DNA of 64,000 nucleotides from Bacteroidota bacterium (GTDB lineage Bacteria; Bacteroidota; Bacteroidia; Cytophagales; Cyclobacteriaceae), in the NCBI GenBank assembly GCA_018267285.1, contig JAFDYU010000008.1, forward strand, positions 1 through 64,000, given 5' to 3'. Below the pieces are notes generated by a model. It ran no database searches and was not told the DNA's origin. It saw only the letters and a list, made by a program, of their open reading frames with translations. Each line of letters starts with the position of its first letter. The first letter of the stretch is position 1. Both the position numbers and the translations under genes were made by a program. Of this stretch, positions 41,739 to 51,607 are shown in pieces.

Positions 41739-42158
41739 ATGGAAAACGCAACCTTTGGCCAGCGTGTAGCTCAAACCACAAAAAAAATAGTGAAACGCAT
41801 TATTATTTTTGCCGTGATCATTGGCATAGCTGTATTTGCGTTTCTGTATTGGGGCGTTTACGAACGCGGAGTGATGGCCGGTAAAATTTTACGTATCACG
41901 GAGAAGGGTATCCTCTTCAAAACCTACGAAGGCAAACTTAATCTCGAAACTTTTGGTGCGTTGAAAGGCGCAAGTCCAATTGCCGAGTCGTTTGATTTTT
42001 CGGTAGAGAGCGATCAGGTTGCGCTGATCAAAGAACTGGAACAAATTGCACTAAGTGGCGAACGCGTGAATTTGAAATTTGTAAAACGCTACACCACATT
42101 TCCCTGGCGTGGTGAAACAAAATACTTTGTTGTGGAAATTGAACGGGCGGCTAAATAA
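41739..42158 (+). CDS. Small single-helix membrane protein
   Basis: The 139-residue protein has one membrane helix (about 20-42, IIIFAVIIGIAVFAFLYWGVY) preceded by a basic segment. A soluble domain follows with RGVMAGKILRITEKGILFKTYEGKLN and the C-terminal ERVNLKFVKRYTTFPWRGETKYFVV. I recall this type as a conserved Bacteroidota protein sometimes mislabelled 6-phosphogluconate dehydrogenase; it has no such domain. It is coupled to lgt (2-base gap). Function unknown. Confidence 0.75.
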   Translation: MENATFGQRVAQTTKKIVKRIIIFAVIIGIAVFAFLYWGVYERGVMAGKILRITEKGILFKTYEGKLNLETFGALKGASPIAESFDFSVESDQVALIKELEQIALSGERVNLKFVKRYTTFPWRGETKYFVVEIERAAK

Positions 42159-42246
42159 ACGCTATTTTTAATACCCGTGAGGGCAACCATTTTTGTGATT
42201 AAGCCCTTTAATTTCCGATAATAAAATTATCGCATTTAGTTCAGTC

Positions 42247-42294
42247 AAATTGTCTTGATTGTCAGGTGATTAGGCAATCAAACGAGACAAATTT
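42247..42294. promoter_or_regulatory. Imperfect inverted repeat upstream of clpB
   Basis: The arm AAATTGTCTTGATTGTC (42247-42263) pairs imperfectly with GCAATCAAACGAGACAAATTT (42274-42294), with a 4-base interruption in the second arm. It lies 65-112 bases before the clpB ATG, within the 200-base gap 42159-42358. It is not a CIRCE element. Operator function is speculative. Confidence 0.3.
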
Positions 42295-42358
42295 TCTTAT
42301 TTTTTGTTCTTTTCATAAATGGATAGTGATTTGATGGCATGTTACCAAAACTGGAAAT

Positions 42359-44974
42359 ATGAACTTCGAAAAATTCACTATAAAATCTCAAGAAGCCCTG
42401 CAAAAAGCGGCTGCCATTGCTTCGGGCAACCAACAGCAAGCTATTGAACCGGGGCATTTGCTACAGGCAATTTTGGAAACCGATGAAAACGTATCGAACT
42501 ACATCATCAAAAAACTTAACATCAACGATGCGATTCTCAAAACCAAGCTCCATGAAATTGTAACCGGCTACCCGCGCGTATCGGGCCAGCAGGCGTACCT
42601 GTCTCACACGGCAAACTCGGTTTTGCAAAATGCGGAGAAAGAGTTGCGCGAATTCAAAGATGAATTTGTTTCGGTAGAACATTTGCTTTTGGCGTTACTG
42701 TCAACCAAAGATAAAATCTCCTCTTTGATGAAAGCCGTAGGTTTCGAGCGTGCCCAGCTGATCAAAGCCATAAAAGAGTTGCGTGGCGGATCGAACGTGA
42801 CAGACCAAAATGCGGAGGCCAAATACAAATCGCTGGAGCGGTATTCGAAAAATTTAAACGACTTAGCAAAGAAAGGAAAAATAGACCCGGTTATTGGCCG
42901 CGATGAAGAAATCAGACGCGTGCTTCAAATTCTTTCGCGCAGAACAAAAAACAACCCCATTCTTTTGGGCGAACCGGGCGTGGGTAAAACGGCTATTGTA
43001 GAAGGCATGGCACAACGTATTGTTAGTGGCGATGTGCCCGAAAACCTGAAAACAAAAACGCTTGTTTCCCTCGACATGGGCTTGCTCGTGGCGGGCGCAA
43101 AATACAAAGGCGAATTTGAAGAGCGCTTGAAAGCCGTGATCAAAGAAGTGACGGATTCCAACGGTGAAATTATATTATTCATTGATGAGATACACACGCT
43201 GATTGGTGCCGGTGGGGGCGAAGGCGCCATGGATGCCGCCAATTTATTGAAGCCCGCTCTGGCACGCGGAGAGTTGCACGCCATCGGGGCAACCACGTTG
43301 AAAGAATATCAAAAGCATATTGAAAAAGACAAAGCGTTGGAACGCAGGTTTCAGACTGTGCTGGTGGATGAGCCCAACGTGGAAGATTCGATTTCTATTT
43401 TGCGGGGCATCAAAGACAAATACGAATTGCACCACGGAGTAAGAATTAAAGACGATGCCGTAATATCGGCTGTAGAACTTTCAAGCCGATACATCAGCGA
43501 TCGTTTCTTGCCGGATAAAGCAATCGACTTGATGGACGAAGCGGCAGCCAAACTTCGCCTGGAAATGGATTCGCTTCCCGAAGAATTGGATGAGCTCAAT
43601 CGAAAAATTATGCAGCTCGAAATCGAGCGCGAAGCCATCCGCAGGGAAAAAGACAAAGACAAAGAAGGGGTGTTGAGCAAAGATATTGCAGAGCTTTCGG
43701 GCGAACGCAATTCGCTTAAAGCAAAATGGGACAGCGAGAAATCGGTGGTGCACGATATTCAAAAGGAAAAAGAAACTATCGACAAACTGAAATTTGAAGC
43801 GGAGCAAGCCGAAAAATCGGGCGACTATGGTAAGGTTGCGGAGATTCGTTACGGAAAAATAGCCGAAGCCGAAAAAAATTTAATGTCGCTTCAAACTAAA
43901 ATAAAAGAAATGCAAGGCGATCATTCGTTGTTGAAAGAAGAAGTGGACAGCGAAGACATTGCCGAAGTTGTAGCCAAGTGGACGGGCATACCGGTTTCTA
44001 AAATGCTGCAAAGCGAGCGCGAAAAATTATTGAACCTGGAAGAAGAGCTGAGCAAGCGTGTAGCCGGGCAAGAAGAGGCCATCAAAGCGTTGAGCGATGC
44101 CGTGCGCAGAAGTCGCGCAGGCCTGCAAGACCCGAAGCGGCCCATTGGTTCGTTTATTTTTATGGGCACCACGGGCGTGGGCAAAACAGAGTTGAGCAAA
44201 GCGCTAGCGGAATATTTGTTCAACGATGAGAACGCCATGGTGCGCATAGATATGAGCGAATACCAGGAGAGCCACAGCGTAAGTCGGCTGATTGGTGCGC
44301 CACCCGGTTATGTGGGCTACGATGAAGGCGGGCAACTGACCGAAGCGGTGCGCAGAAAACCTTATTCGGTTATTCTGCTCGATGAAATTGAGAAAGCACA
44401 CCCAGATGTGTTCAATATTTTGTTGCAGGTGTTAGACGATGGACGCCTCACCGACAACAAAGGCCGTGTGGCAAACTTTAAAAATACCATTATCATCATG
44501 ACCACCAATATTGGTTCGGTAATGATTCAGGAAAATTTCGAAAAAATAACGGATGAAAATTATTTTGACGTGATCGAGCATACGAAAGACGAAGTGGTGG
44601 CGTTATTAAAGAAATCGGTGCGCCCTGAATTTATTAACCGCATTGACGAGATTATCATGTTCAGGCCGTTGACGAAAAGCGACATTCGCAAAATTGTACA
44701 GATACAATTTGAGTTGGTGAAAAAACGGTTGGCCGAAAGTGGAATTACCCTTGAAATTGCCGATGCCGCATTAGAGCGGTTGGCTAAACTGGGTTTTGAT
44801 CCTCAATTTGGCGCCCGCCCCCTAAAAAGGGTGATGCAACGAGAAATATTAAACGAATTGTCGAAACAAATTTTAGCCGGGAAAGTGAACAAGGACTCGA
44901 CAATTTTCGTTGATATGAAAAATGACGTTGAATTTGAGTTTATTAATGGTGAACAGGTTACCATTACAGGTTAA
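42359..44974 (+). CDS. clpB: Chaperone ClpB disaggregase
   Basis: Hsp100 ATPase that extracts proteins from aggregates with DnaK. The 871-residue protein is full length: N-domain repeats (1-150), NBD1 with GEPGVGKTA and [15 protein letters not shown]-type Walker B (LFIDEIHTL), and a middle coiled-coil domain (about 400-540). NBD2 has [15 protein letters not shown] and [15 protein letters not shown]. The long coiled coil distinguishes ClpB from ClpA/ClpC. The promoter region holds an imperfect inverted repeat but no recognised heat-shock element. A double hairpin follows the stop codon. Confidence 0.97.
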   Translation: MNFEKFTIKSQEALQKAAAIASGNQQQAIEPGHLLQAILETDENVSNYIIKKLNINDAILKTKLHEIVTGYPRVSGQQAYLSHTANSVLQNAEKELREFKDEFVSVEHLLLALLSTKDKISSLMKAVGFERAQLIKAIKELRGGSNVTDQNAEAKYKSLERYSKNLNDLAKKGKIDPVIGRDEEIRRVLQILSRRTKNNPILLGEPGVGKTAIVEGMAQRIVSGDVPENLKTKTLVSLDMGLLVAGAKYKGEFEERLKAVIKEVTDSNGEIILFIDEIHTLIGAGGGEGAMDAANLLKPALARGELHAIGATTLKEYQKHIEKDKALERRFQTVLVDEPNVEDSISILRGIKDKYELHHGVRIKDDAVISAVELSSRYISDRFLPDKAIDLMDEAAAKLRLEMDSLPEELDELNRKIMQLEIEREAIRREKDKDKEGVLSKDIAELSGERNSLKAKWDSEKSVVHDIQKEKETIDKLKFEAEQAEKSGDYGKVAEIRYGKIAEAEKNLMSLQTKIKEMQGDHSLLKEEVDSEDIAEVVAKWTGIPVSKMLQSEREKLLNLEEELSKRVAGQEEAIKALSDAVRRSRAGLQDPKRPIGSFIFMGTTGVGKTELSKALAEYLFNDENAMVRIDMSEYQESHSVSRLIGAPPGYVGYDEGGQLTEAVRRKPYSVILLDEIEKAHPDVFNILLQVLDDGRLTDNKGRVANFKNTIIIMTTNIGSVMIQENFEKITDENYFDVIEHTKDEVVALLKKSVRPEFINRIDEIIMFRPLTKSDIRKIVQIQFELVKKRLAESGITLEIADAALERLAKLGFDPQFGARPLKRVMQREILNELSKQILAGKVNKDSTIFVDMKNDVEFEFINGEQVTITG

Positions 44975-45005
44975 GTAAGATTGTTGGTTTGTGGGGTTTG
45001 GTAAT

Positions 45006-45026
45006 ATCCTGCCGTCCGTGCAGGAT
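45006..45026 (+). terminator. Hairpin downstream of clpB
   Basis: ATCCTGC (45006-45012) pairs with GCAGGAT (45020-45026) around a 7-base loop; only a short T-run (GGTTTTTGG) follows. It may be an auxiliary hairpin before the main terminator. Confidence 0.45.
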
Positions 45027-45041
45027 AGGTTTTTGGGGTTA

Positions 45042-45073
45042 GGGCGTGCAGAGGTGCACGCCCTTCTTTTTTG
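45042..45073 (+). terminator. Strong rho-independent terminator of clpB
   Basis: A perfect 9-base stem, GGGCGTGCA (45042-45050) and TGCACGCCC (45055-45063), has a 4-base loop and is followed by TTCTTTTTTG. The remaining intergenic stretch to 45266 is AT-rich and shows no gene. Confidence 0.9.
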
Positions 45074-45266
45074 TTTTTTGCAAAATTCTTCCTTAAGTGC
45101 AGGCTCCGACCGCTTCAAGAACGAAAATATTTCTTTTAGAATTTAACTCCGTATTGAATTGTAAATCATAATAAGTATTGTGCAACAATGAATATTGTCT
45201 GGTACAGTATAATTAATCTTATTTAGCTTTTTTGATCTTTTTAAACTTCTGACTCTTCCATATGCA

Positions 45267-46322
45267 CTAAATCCCTTCTTCAATATGAAACAACTTGCCC
45301 AGCTTGTTTTTTCCTTTGGCGTCCATCATCATCACGAGGTAATCGCCTGCTTCTATTTTTACGGAGCCTTCGGGGTTTTTTAGGAGCTTCCGTTGACCGT
45401 TGCTGTTTTTTACTAGGCCGATTAATATTACGTTGTATTCTTTTTTCAATTCAAAAAAAGCTTTGTCGTAGGGTGTGCCTGCGTAGGGGTTATCCGGGCG
45501 CACCAAAAATTGTTTCATATCGTACTCATCGTCTTCGTGGGCGTAGGCAATGAGCTCTTCGCTGAAGAAGGCCACATCGGGTTCGTAGATGTAGCTCGCC
45601 AACAGTTTGGAAGAGATTTCGTTTTTGGAGATGGTGTAGGTAACACCTGCGTGGATGAATGTGCTTTTTAAATTCCCGTTGTCGAGGGTAACCACGTAAT
45701 TGAGATCGGCAAAATGTTTTTTGATGTTGATGATGTACACCAGTTTTTCGGTGTCGTCATTCAGGTTTACAAACACAATAGATGCCTGCCGAATGTTGGC
45801 TTTCTCTAATTGCTCAAAATTGTTGTAGTCGGAAAAAAGTGTGTAGACTTCATCCATGGGATAATACTCGCGGATGATGTCGATGTGGCCGCGGTCTTTG
45901 GTGATGATGGCCACCTGGCGGCCTGCGCCAATTAAATGGCTGATCACGGATTGACCGAAATCATTCCACCCGATGATCACCACGTGGTTTTTAAAGTTAG
46001 TACCATTGAGGCCCAACTCTTTTTGTTCGCGTATTGTGCTCATAAAATTTGCAATCTGTCCGATAATAAAACCATATACACCCAAGCTGGAAAGTAAGAA
46101 AATAAAACCGATCATGCGGCCCCAATACGTTACGGGCAGTGCATCGCCATAGCCTACTGTGGTGAGTGTCTCCACCAGGTACCACATGGCGTCTTGCCAG
46201 TCATTGAGTTTGCTCTGGGGTACGCCCGCTTCAATTTTTAACAACAGCGCAAGCAACCCACCGTAAATGCAGGTGAAAACAAAAATGCTGGCGAAAATTT
46301 TGCGGTAGTTGGGGCCCTTCAT
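45267..46322 (-). CDS. Potassium channel with RCK domain
   Basis: Two-helix K+ channel. Helix 1 (about 10-29), selectivity filter TVGYGD (residues 55-60) and helix 2 (about 70-95) are followed by an RCK/TrkA-N Rossmann domain starting VVIIGWNDFGQSVISHLIGAG (glycine-rich nucleotide loop). A C-terminal TrkA-C-like domain (about 265-350) ends GDYLVMMMDAKGKNKL. The MthK-like layout without extra membrane segments is complete. Ligand (nucleotide or Ca2+) is unknown. It is on the minus strand and converges with clpB across the terminator region. Confidence 0.9.
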   Translation of the reverse strand: MKGPNYRKIFASIFVFTCIYGGLLALLLKIEAGVPQSKLNDWQDAMWYLVETLTTVGYGDALPVTYWGRMIGFIFLLSSLGVYGFIIGQIANFMSTIREQKELGLNGTNFKNHVVIIGWNDFGQSVISHLIGAGRQVAIITKDRGHIDIIREYYPMDEVYTLFSDYNNFEQLEKANIRQASIVFVNLNDDTEKLVYIINIKKHFADLNYVVTLDNGNLKSTFIHAGVTYTISKNEISSKLLASYIYEPDVAFFSEELIAYAHEDDEYDMKQFLVRPDNPYAGTPYDKAFFELKKEYNVILIGLVKNSNGQRKLLKNPEGSVKIEAGDYLVMMMDAKGKNKLGKLFHIEEGI

Positions 46323-46381
46323 GTGTGAAAACGGGACTTAAGTAAATTAAAATGCAACAGAAAAAAAAATCGGTGAAAAAC

Positions 46382-46825
46382 TCACGGTGTATCGCAGGCG
46401 TTAAGGGCTTTGCTTACCTCCGAAATCGAGATTATTTCTTGTTGGACGCCCCAAGCGTTGCCAACGTAAGTGGCTATTTCGGCAATTTCAAGTTCGGTGA
46501 GCGATGGAATACCGGGCATGGGTTTATTGAAATTTTTTCCGTTCACCGTAATCTCTCCGCTCACCCCATACTTCATGATGCAAAATGATTTTTCGAGATT
46601 ATTAGTAAAATAGTCGCTGTGCGCAAGCGGAGGGTAAACGAGCCCCAAACCTTCGCCATTTTTTTGGTGGCAGTTACTGCAATTTTTTTCGTAAAGTACC
46701 TGGCCGTTGGAATAGTATTGTTGAAACTTAGCGTCTTTAGTGGAACATGAACACATACACCGTACGCCAACTGAAACCCAGAACAAAAAAAATACTGACC
46801 GTTGGCTGTTAAGCAGTTTCCTCAT
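46382..46825 (-). CDS. Exported monohaem cytochrome c
   Basis: The 147-residue protein has an N-terminal export signal (hydrophobic 11-22, then CMCSCS, possibly a lipobox). The class I haem motif is C49-S-N-C52-H53 in YEKNCSNCHQKNGEGLG, followed by YPPLAHSDYF and a Met-containing FNKPMPGIPSL. The ATG overlaps the stop of the SCO1-like gene by 4 bases, so the two are coupled. Such cytochromes often occur beside SCO proteins, sometimes serving a terminal oxidase; none is visible here. Confidence 0.88.
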   Translation of the reverse strand: MRKLLNSQRSVFFLFWVSVGVRCMCSCSTKDAKFQQYYSNGQVLYEKNCSNCHQKNGEGLGLVYPPLAHSDYFTNNLEKSFCIMKYGVSGEITVNGKNFNKPMPGIPSLTELEIAEIATYVGNAWGVQQEIISISEVSKALNACDTP

Positions 46826-47475
46826 TCCTTTCTTAATTTTTTAATGTCATCGATCAGCAGATTTACATCCTCTTCTTTGGTGCCGTCATATTTCCCGCGG
46901 ATGCGGCCTCGTTTGTCGATCAACAAAAACGCACCACTGTGAATGTAGCCATCGGGCTCGGCTTTATCTTCCATGGCAGTGGCGTAATAACTGGTTTGTG
47001 CGATTTTAAAAATGGAATCTCTCACGCCCGTTACAAAGTGCCAACGTTCGCTTTTTATTTTGTCGGGGTAGCCAAGTCGTTCGGCATAGTCGTGAAGCAA
47101 TGCCACGGTATCGTATTCCGGATCGATGGAGTGCGATAATATCAACACATCGTCCATGCCTTCGGTGGCTTTGTAAACTCGCAACATCTGCGTTTTCATT
47201 ATGGGGCAAATGGTGCGGCACGATGTGAAGAAAAAATCGGCCACGTAAATTTTATCTTTAAAGGTTGCGTTGCTCACCATAGCGCTGTCCTGATCGACAA
47301 ATTGAAATGGGGCAATGGTGTGAAAGATGGTGTCTTTGCCAATGAAATTTCGCACACCAAGTATGGGAAGTTTCTCTTTCTTTGGGCTGCAAGCTGTAAA
47401 CAACAACGAGCAAATTGTGGCTGTAAATAAAAGCTTACTCCAAAATAATTTCATCGCCTTCAAAAACTTCTTCAT
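46822..47475 (-). CDS. SCO1/SenC-family copper chaperone/thiol-disulfide protein
   Basis: Thioredoxin-fold protein that delivers copper to or reduces cysteines in the CuA site of oxidases, and perhaps of NosZ. The 217-residue protein has a lipoprotein signal (lipobox Cys29 in LFTACSPK). The copper/redox motif is Cys86-x3-Cys90 in FFFTSCRTICPIM, and the distal His is probably in YIHSGAFLLID. An alternative start at 47454 (MKLFWSKLLF) is possible. The first bases overlap the end of the MOSC gene by about 40. The cytochrome gene follows with a 4-base overlap. Confidence 0.9.
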   Translation of the reverse strand: MKKFLKAMKLFWSKLLFTATICSLLFTACSPKKEKLPILGVRNFIGKDTIFHTIAPFQFVDQDSAMVSNATFKDKIYVADFFFTSCRTICPIMKTQMLRVYKATEGMDDVLILSHSIDPEYDTVALLHDYAERLGYPDKIKSERWHFVTGVRDSIFKIAQTSYYATAMEDKAEPDGYIHSGAFLLIDKRGRIRGKYDGTKEEDVNLLIDDIKKLRKE

Positions 47476-48229
47476 ATTTCAGTGCTATTAAATTCTGACC
47501 AAATAAAACTTTATTTTCTTTTTTTCTAAACGTGGAGAGCGTGGCCAGGGGTTCTATTCCTTTTTCGCCCGTAAGTTGATCTACCGTAGTGAGCACACAG
47601 CGGGCGCAGGGCTTAACCACGGCAAATTTATTTTTACCAATCGAAAATTGTTTCCACGAATCTTCATCAAAAGCGTTCCCTCCCGAAAAAACAAAGTTGG
47701 GGCGGAAGCGGTTCATCGGCACGGGTGTTTCCAATCTTGTGTTCAATTCCGCTAAAGATTGCTCGCCAATTATTAAGCACGGAAATGCGTCCGCAAGACT
47801 AACCTGTTCCTGATTAATTTGAAAATTTAAATCAACCGGCCTCCTCTTTTCTTCGGGGAAGGAAACCAGCTTGCAATTAATTTCTAATCGCGCAGAAATC
47901 CATCGACTCAACTCGTCACTCACCTCATTTACTTCCACTTCATCATTCCAGATGGTTGCATGTATTGATTTAGTATTTTCGGACTGAGCTGGTAAGCTCA
48001 CCGATTCATTTTTGAAATGAATTGAAAATTGAGAACCAACCATCGACAGTTTGAAGATCGCCATCTTCGGAAAAACGCGCTGTGTCATAAACTGATTGTG
48101 CTCGTCAATCAGCATCCAACGCCTGTCGAACTCCAGCCCCTTTTGGAAAAGTTTAGCTGACTTTACGCGAATGCCGCCAAAAGATTTAACGGGGTAGATC
48201 CAAATTTCGGTGAGTGTTAAATTGGCCAC
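47435..48229 (-). CDS. MOSC-domain protein, YcbX-like
   Basis: Molybdenum-cofactor sulfurase-type beta-barrel protein. N-terminal MOSC_N domain begins LTEIWIYPVKSFGGIRVKSAKL with DRRWMLIDEHNQFMTQR. The C-terminal MOSC domain has FRPNFVFSGGNAFDEDSW and the conserved cysteine in VVKPCARCVLTTVD. The 264-residue length fits YcbX/YiiM-like reductase partners that detoxify N-hydroxylated bases, though the 2Fe-2S domain of E. coli YcbX is absent. It shares an operon with SCO1 and cytochrome c. It is divergent from the Crp/Fnr gene (51 bases). Confidence 0.87.
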   Translation of the reverse strand: MANLTLTEIWIYPVKSFGGIRVKSAKLFQKGLEFDRRWMLIDEHNQFMTQRVFPKMAIFKLSMVGSQFSIHFKNESVSLPAQSENTKSIHATIWNDEVEVNEVSDELSRWISARLEINCKLVSFPEEKRRPVDLNFQINQEQVSLADAFPCLIIGEQSLAELNTRLETPVPMNRFRPNFVFSGGNAFDEDSWKQFSIGKNKFAVVKPCARCVLTTVDQLTGEKGIEPLATLSTFRKKENKVLFGQNLIALKYEEVFEGDEIILE

Positions 48230-48280
48230 AACCTGTTTTTGAAAATATTTTTCCGCAACTTAGTCAATAAATTACGAACC

Positions 48281-48961
48281 ATGTCAGACGCCTCCGCCCT
48301 TTGGTATTTTGAAAGCTCAAACCTCTACGATATCCTTTGTCCGCACAAAGTTAAAGCGATGGCCGAACGGCACACGTTTAATTATTTTAAGAAAGACCAG
48401 TTTATCTATTTTCCCGATGAACCCGCTCAATACATTTATATGATTGCGGATGGGCGTGTGCGTATCGGTCATTATTTGGATGACGGCAAGGAAGTGGTAA
48501 ATGCCATTTTGGGCATGGGCGAAATTTTTGGCGAACTCGCCCTGGCTGGCGAAGAAAAACGAAAAGGATTCGCCCAGGCGATGGACGATAAAACCACCAT
48601 TTGCCCGCTGAGCATTGATGAACTGAAACAACTGATGTGGGAAAATAAAGAGCTGAGCTTTAAAATGCTGAAACTGGTTGGCCTTAGGTTGATGAAATTA
48701 GAAAGAAAACTTGAGCTGCTGGTTTTTAAAGACGCACGCACCCGCATTGTTGAATTTATTAAAGACTCTGCTACTTGGAAAGGAAAAAAAGTAGGCTTTG
48801 AAACGTTGGTGCCCACTCAGCTAACACACAAAGATATTGCAGCCTTAACCGGCACAAGCCGCCAAACCGTAACTACCGTACTTAACGAACTGAAAGAAAA
48901 GAACCTAATCAATTTTGATCGTAAGAAAATTTTGGTGCGCGATCTCGCCAATTTAAAATAA
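48281..48961 (+). CDS. Crp/Fnr-family transcriptional regulator
   Basis: The open frame begins at 48239, but the conserved protein starts MSDASALWYFESS at 48281 (226 aa). A cNMP-binding-type beta-roll (about 20-130, DEPAQYIYMIADGRVRIGHY...GEIFGELALAGEEKR) precedes a dimer helix. A winged helix follows, with recognition segment DIAALTGTSRQTVTTVLNELKEKN. The effector is unknown; no FNR-type cysteine cluster is seen. It is divergent from the MOSC-SCO1-cytochrome operon and may regulate it. Confidence 0.9.
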   Translation: MSDASALWYFESSNLYDILCPHKVKAMAERHTFNYFKKDQFIYFPDEPAQYIYMIADGRVRIGHYLDDGKEVVNAILGMGEIFGELALAGEEKRKGFAQAMDDKTTICPLSIDELKQLMWENKELSFKMLKLVGLRLMKLERKLELLVFKDARTRIVEFIKDSATWKGKKVGFETLVPTQLTHKDIAALTGTSRQTVTTVLNELKEKNLINFDRKKILVRDLANLK

Positions 48962-49025
48962 AAAAACCTGATTTTTGGAAGTGTGTCAATGCACACCTTT
49001 ATATTGGCCTCCGAAAAATAGCACC

Positions 49026-50921
49026 ATGAAAAAAATACTTCTTTTCAATCTTTGTCTGTTGTTCGTTGCAAGCAGTTGGGCGCAAGAGCTCTCTATTATT
49101 CCACAACCGGTTTTGGTTCAATCCCAGCCGGGCTCGTTTATATTGAAGAATAATTTTACGGTGGGGGTTTCATCGAACGATGAAGTAACAGCGCGAGTGG
49201 TTAATTATATTACAAAAAAATTATCTGTATCAACCGGGTTTGCATTTTCAACCGGAAAAATTGAAAAGAATTCAATCTTCCGATTTCATCTTTCAAGATT
49301 AAAAAATTCAGAACTAGGCACAGAGGGCTACCAACTTAACGTGTACCCCGATTCGGTTTCTATCACGGCCAACCAACCCGCAGGGTTATTTTACGCAGTG
49401 CAGACGTTTCTTCAGTTGCTTCCCAAAGAGATTGAAAGCAAAGACCCGGTGAAAAATTTTTCGTGGTCGGCACCCTGTGTTCGCATAACCGATTACCCCC
49501 GGTTTGCTTGGCGTGGTTTGATGCTCGATGTGTCGCGTCATTTTTTTACCAAAGATCAAGTGAAACAATTTATCGATGAGATGGTACGCTACAAATACAA
49601 CAGGTTTCATTGGCATTTAACCGATGACGAAGGCTGGCGCATCGAAATCAAGAGTTTGCCTAAACTCACACAGGTGGGTGCTTGGCGAGTTCCGCGCGTT
49701 GGCCGTTGGGCCGAGTTTTCTCCGCCCACTCCCGATGAACCCCGAAATTACGGTGGCTTCTACACGCAGGAAGAAATTAAAGAGGTGGTTCAGTATGCGA
49801 AAGACAATTTTGTGGAAGTGTTGCCCGAAATAGACATGCCCGGCCACAGCCTTGCCTTCATCGCTTCGTATCCTGAGATATGCGGTACGCCCGGAACGTA
49901 CCAAGTCAACTCAGGAGAACGGCTGATCGATTGGACCTTGCCCGGCCATCCGGCTGTAGTCAATAACACCATCGACCCCTCTAACGAAAAGGCCTACGAG
50001 CTGATCGACAAAGTGATGGGTGAAGTAGCCAATCTTTTTCCGTTCGAATACATACACATGGGCGGTGACGAATGCTCTAAAAACTTTTGGGAGAAAAACG
50101 AATCCATTGCCAAGCTCATGAAAAAAGAGAAGCTGCAAGATATGAACGAAGTGCAAAGCTATTTTGTAAAACGCATGGAAAAAATAATTGAATCGAAGAA
50201 GAAAAAAATGATTGGCTGGGACGAAATTTTAGAAGGAGGCTTGAAAGGAAACGCTGCCGTGATGAGCTGGCGCGGATCGAAGGGAGGGATTGAAGCCGCC
50301 AAACTTGGGCACCAGGTGGTGATGTCGCCCAACGATTTTGCCTATCTCGATTTGCGTCAGGGCGATGCACTGACGGAGCCGCCCATTTATTCGTCAGTAC
50401 GGCTCAATCAATCGTATCGGTTTGAACCCGTGCCCGAAGGTGTGGATCCAAAATTGATTCTTGGCGGACAAGGCAATTTGTGGAGCGAGCGCCTAACAAC
50501 TTGGCGCAGTGTGCAGTATATGGTTTACCCTCGGGCACTTTCTATTGCCGAAACATTGTGGTCGCCAAAGGAAAGCAAAAACTGGGATTCGTTTGTGCGC
50601 AAAACCGAAAACCATTTTAAGCGGCTTGATGTATCGGAAACAAAATATTCTACAGCCTTATACGATTGTGTTTTCGAACCCCAAAAAGACGATCACGGAA
50701 AATTGCAGATCGAACTCTCAACCGAAATTTCGGGCTTGGATATTTTCTATACATTCGATGAAACCAACCCCGATCAATTTTATCCAAAGTATGTTGCCCC
50801 GCTCTCTGTACCCAAAGATGCCGTTACATTAAAAGTGGTAACCTATCGCAACAGAAAACAGATAGGCAAGCAAATTAATATGCCTATTGATGAGTTAAAG
50901 AAAAGAGCGGGTATAAAATAG
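49026..50921 (+). CDS. Beta-N-acetylhexosaminidase, GH20
   Basis: Removes terminal N-acetylglucosamine/galactosamine from glycans; exported. The signal peptide MKKILLFNLCLLFVASSWAQ starts at the ATG at 49026; the frame is open from 48975 with no conserved residues. GH20b domain (about 20-150) is followed by the barrel beginning FAWRGLMLDVSRHFF. The catalytic pair Asp348-Glu349 lies in YIHMGGDECSKNFW, and HLTDDEGWRIEIKSLP is present. A C-terminal beta domain (CHB_HEX_C-like) follows about residue 540. It is 631 residues. Confidence 0.94.
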   Translation: MKKILLFNLCLLFVASSWAQELSIIPQPVLVQSQPGSFILKNNFTVGVSSNDEVTARVVNYITKKLSVSTGFAFSTGKIEKNSIFRFHLSRLKNSELGTEGYQLNVYPDSVSITANQPAGLFYAVQTFLQLLPKEIESKDPVKNFSWSAPCVRITDYPRFAWRGLMLDVSRHFFTKDQVKQFIDEMVRYKYNRFHWHLTDDEGWRIEIKSLPKLTQVGAWRVPRVGRWAEFSPPTPDEPRNYGGFYTQEEIKEVVQYAKDNFVEVLPEIDMPGHSLAFIASYPEICGTPGTYQVNSGERLIDWTLPGHPAVVNNTIDPSNEKAYELIDKVMGEVANLFPFEYIHMGGDECSKNFWEKNESIAKLMKKEKLQDMNEVQSYFVKRMEKIIESKKKKMIGWDEILEGGLKGNAAVMSWRGSKGGIEAAKLGHQVVMSPNDFAYLDLRQGDALTEPPIYSSVRLNQSYRFEPVPEGVDPKLILGGQGNLWSERLTTWRSVQYMVYPRALSIAETLWSPKESKNWDSFVRKTENHFKRLDVSETKYSTALYDCVFEPQKDDHGKLQIELSTEISGLDIFYTFDETNPDQFYPKYVAPLSVPKDAVTLKVVTYRNRKQIGKQINMPIDELKKRAGIK

Positions 50922-50986
50922 CTCGGCAGAATAAGTCTTTTGTTTCCTAAACGTTGCACTTAAACCAAAAGCTGTACGCATACGCT

Positions 50987-51607
50987 TTACTTATTTGTCA
51001 GTCGGTATCTCAAGTGCGTGGTTAGGTTGGAGGGTATTACTTCCGCTATTCGAATATCGTATTTATTGTTGTCGATGTTGTCGAACAGCCGGATGCCACT
51101 TCCTAAAAAAACTGGGGTGATGTGAATGAAAAATTCGTCTACGAGCCCCGCGTTGAGAAATTGCTGTATGGTATTTGCACCACCCTGTATTCTTATGTCT
51201 TTTCCGTTGGCCGATTGTTTTGCTTTTTCTAATGCGCTTTGTATTCCATCATTTACGAAATAAAAAGTTGTTGTTCCTTTTTGAATCCAGGGCTCTCGCT
51301 TCTCATGTGTTAATACATAAACATCTGCTTTGTATAGATCGTTTGGCCAACTTACTTCGCCCTCCTCAAACATACGTTTTCCCATAATGAATGAACCGGT
51401 GCGTTCAATGGTTTCTCGAATATATTTTCCATCGGGTCCATCTTCTTTCCCACCTTCTAATCCTAAATATTTCCAGAAAGCTTTTTGATTGAACATCCAC
51501 GAATGAATTTGCCCCGAAACGCCACCCATAGGGTTTTTAGGACTTCTGTTATCTCCTGCAAAATAACCGTCAAGAGATATTCCGCTGTCGAAAATAATTT
51601 TACTCAT
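50987..51607 (-). CDS. RibD C-terminal/dihydrofolate reductase-family protein
   Basis: NADPH-binding reductase fold of the RibD_C (DHFR-like) family. The 206-residue protein starts SKIIFDSGISLDGYFAG and has RTGSFIMGKRMFEEG, DVYVLTHEKREP and IRIQGGANTIQQFLNAGLVDEFFIHITP. The substrate is unknown; it is not the riboflavin enzyme by context. Its start overlaps the stop of the ECF42-type sigma factor gene by 8 bases. It is the last gene of the AhpD-DGPF-sigma operon and so a candidate member of that regulon. Confidence 0.88.
   Translation of the reverse strand: MSKIIFDSGISLDGYFAGDNRSPKNPMGGVSGQIHSWMFNQKAFWKYLGLEGGKEDGPDGKYIRETIERTGSFIMGKRMFEEGEVSWPNDLYKADVYVLTHEKREPWIQKGTTTFYFVNDGIQSALEKAKQSANGKDIRIQGGANTIQQFLNAGLVDEFFIHITPVFLGSGIRLFDNIDNNKYDIRIAEVIPSNLTTHLRYRLTNK

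Noticed and set aside
48981-48996. GTGTG-TCAATG-CACAC as a Crp binding site
   Set aside because: It lacks the TGTGA/TCACA form. It sits between the end of one gene and the start of another and could equally be a hairpin.
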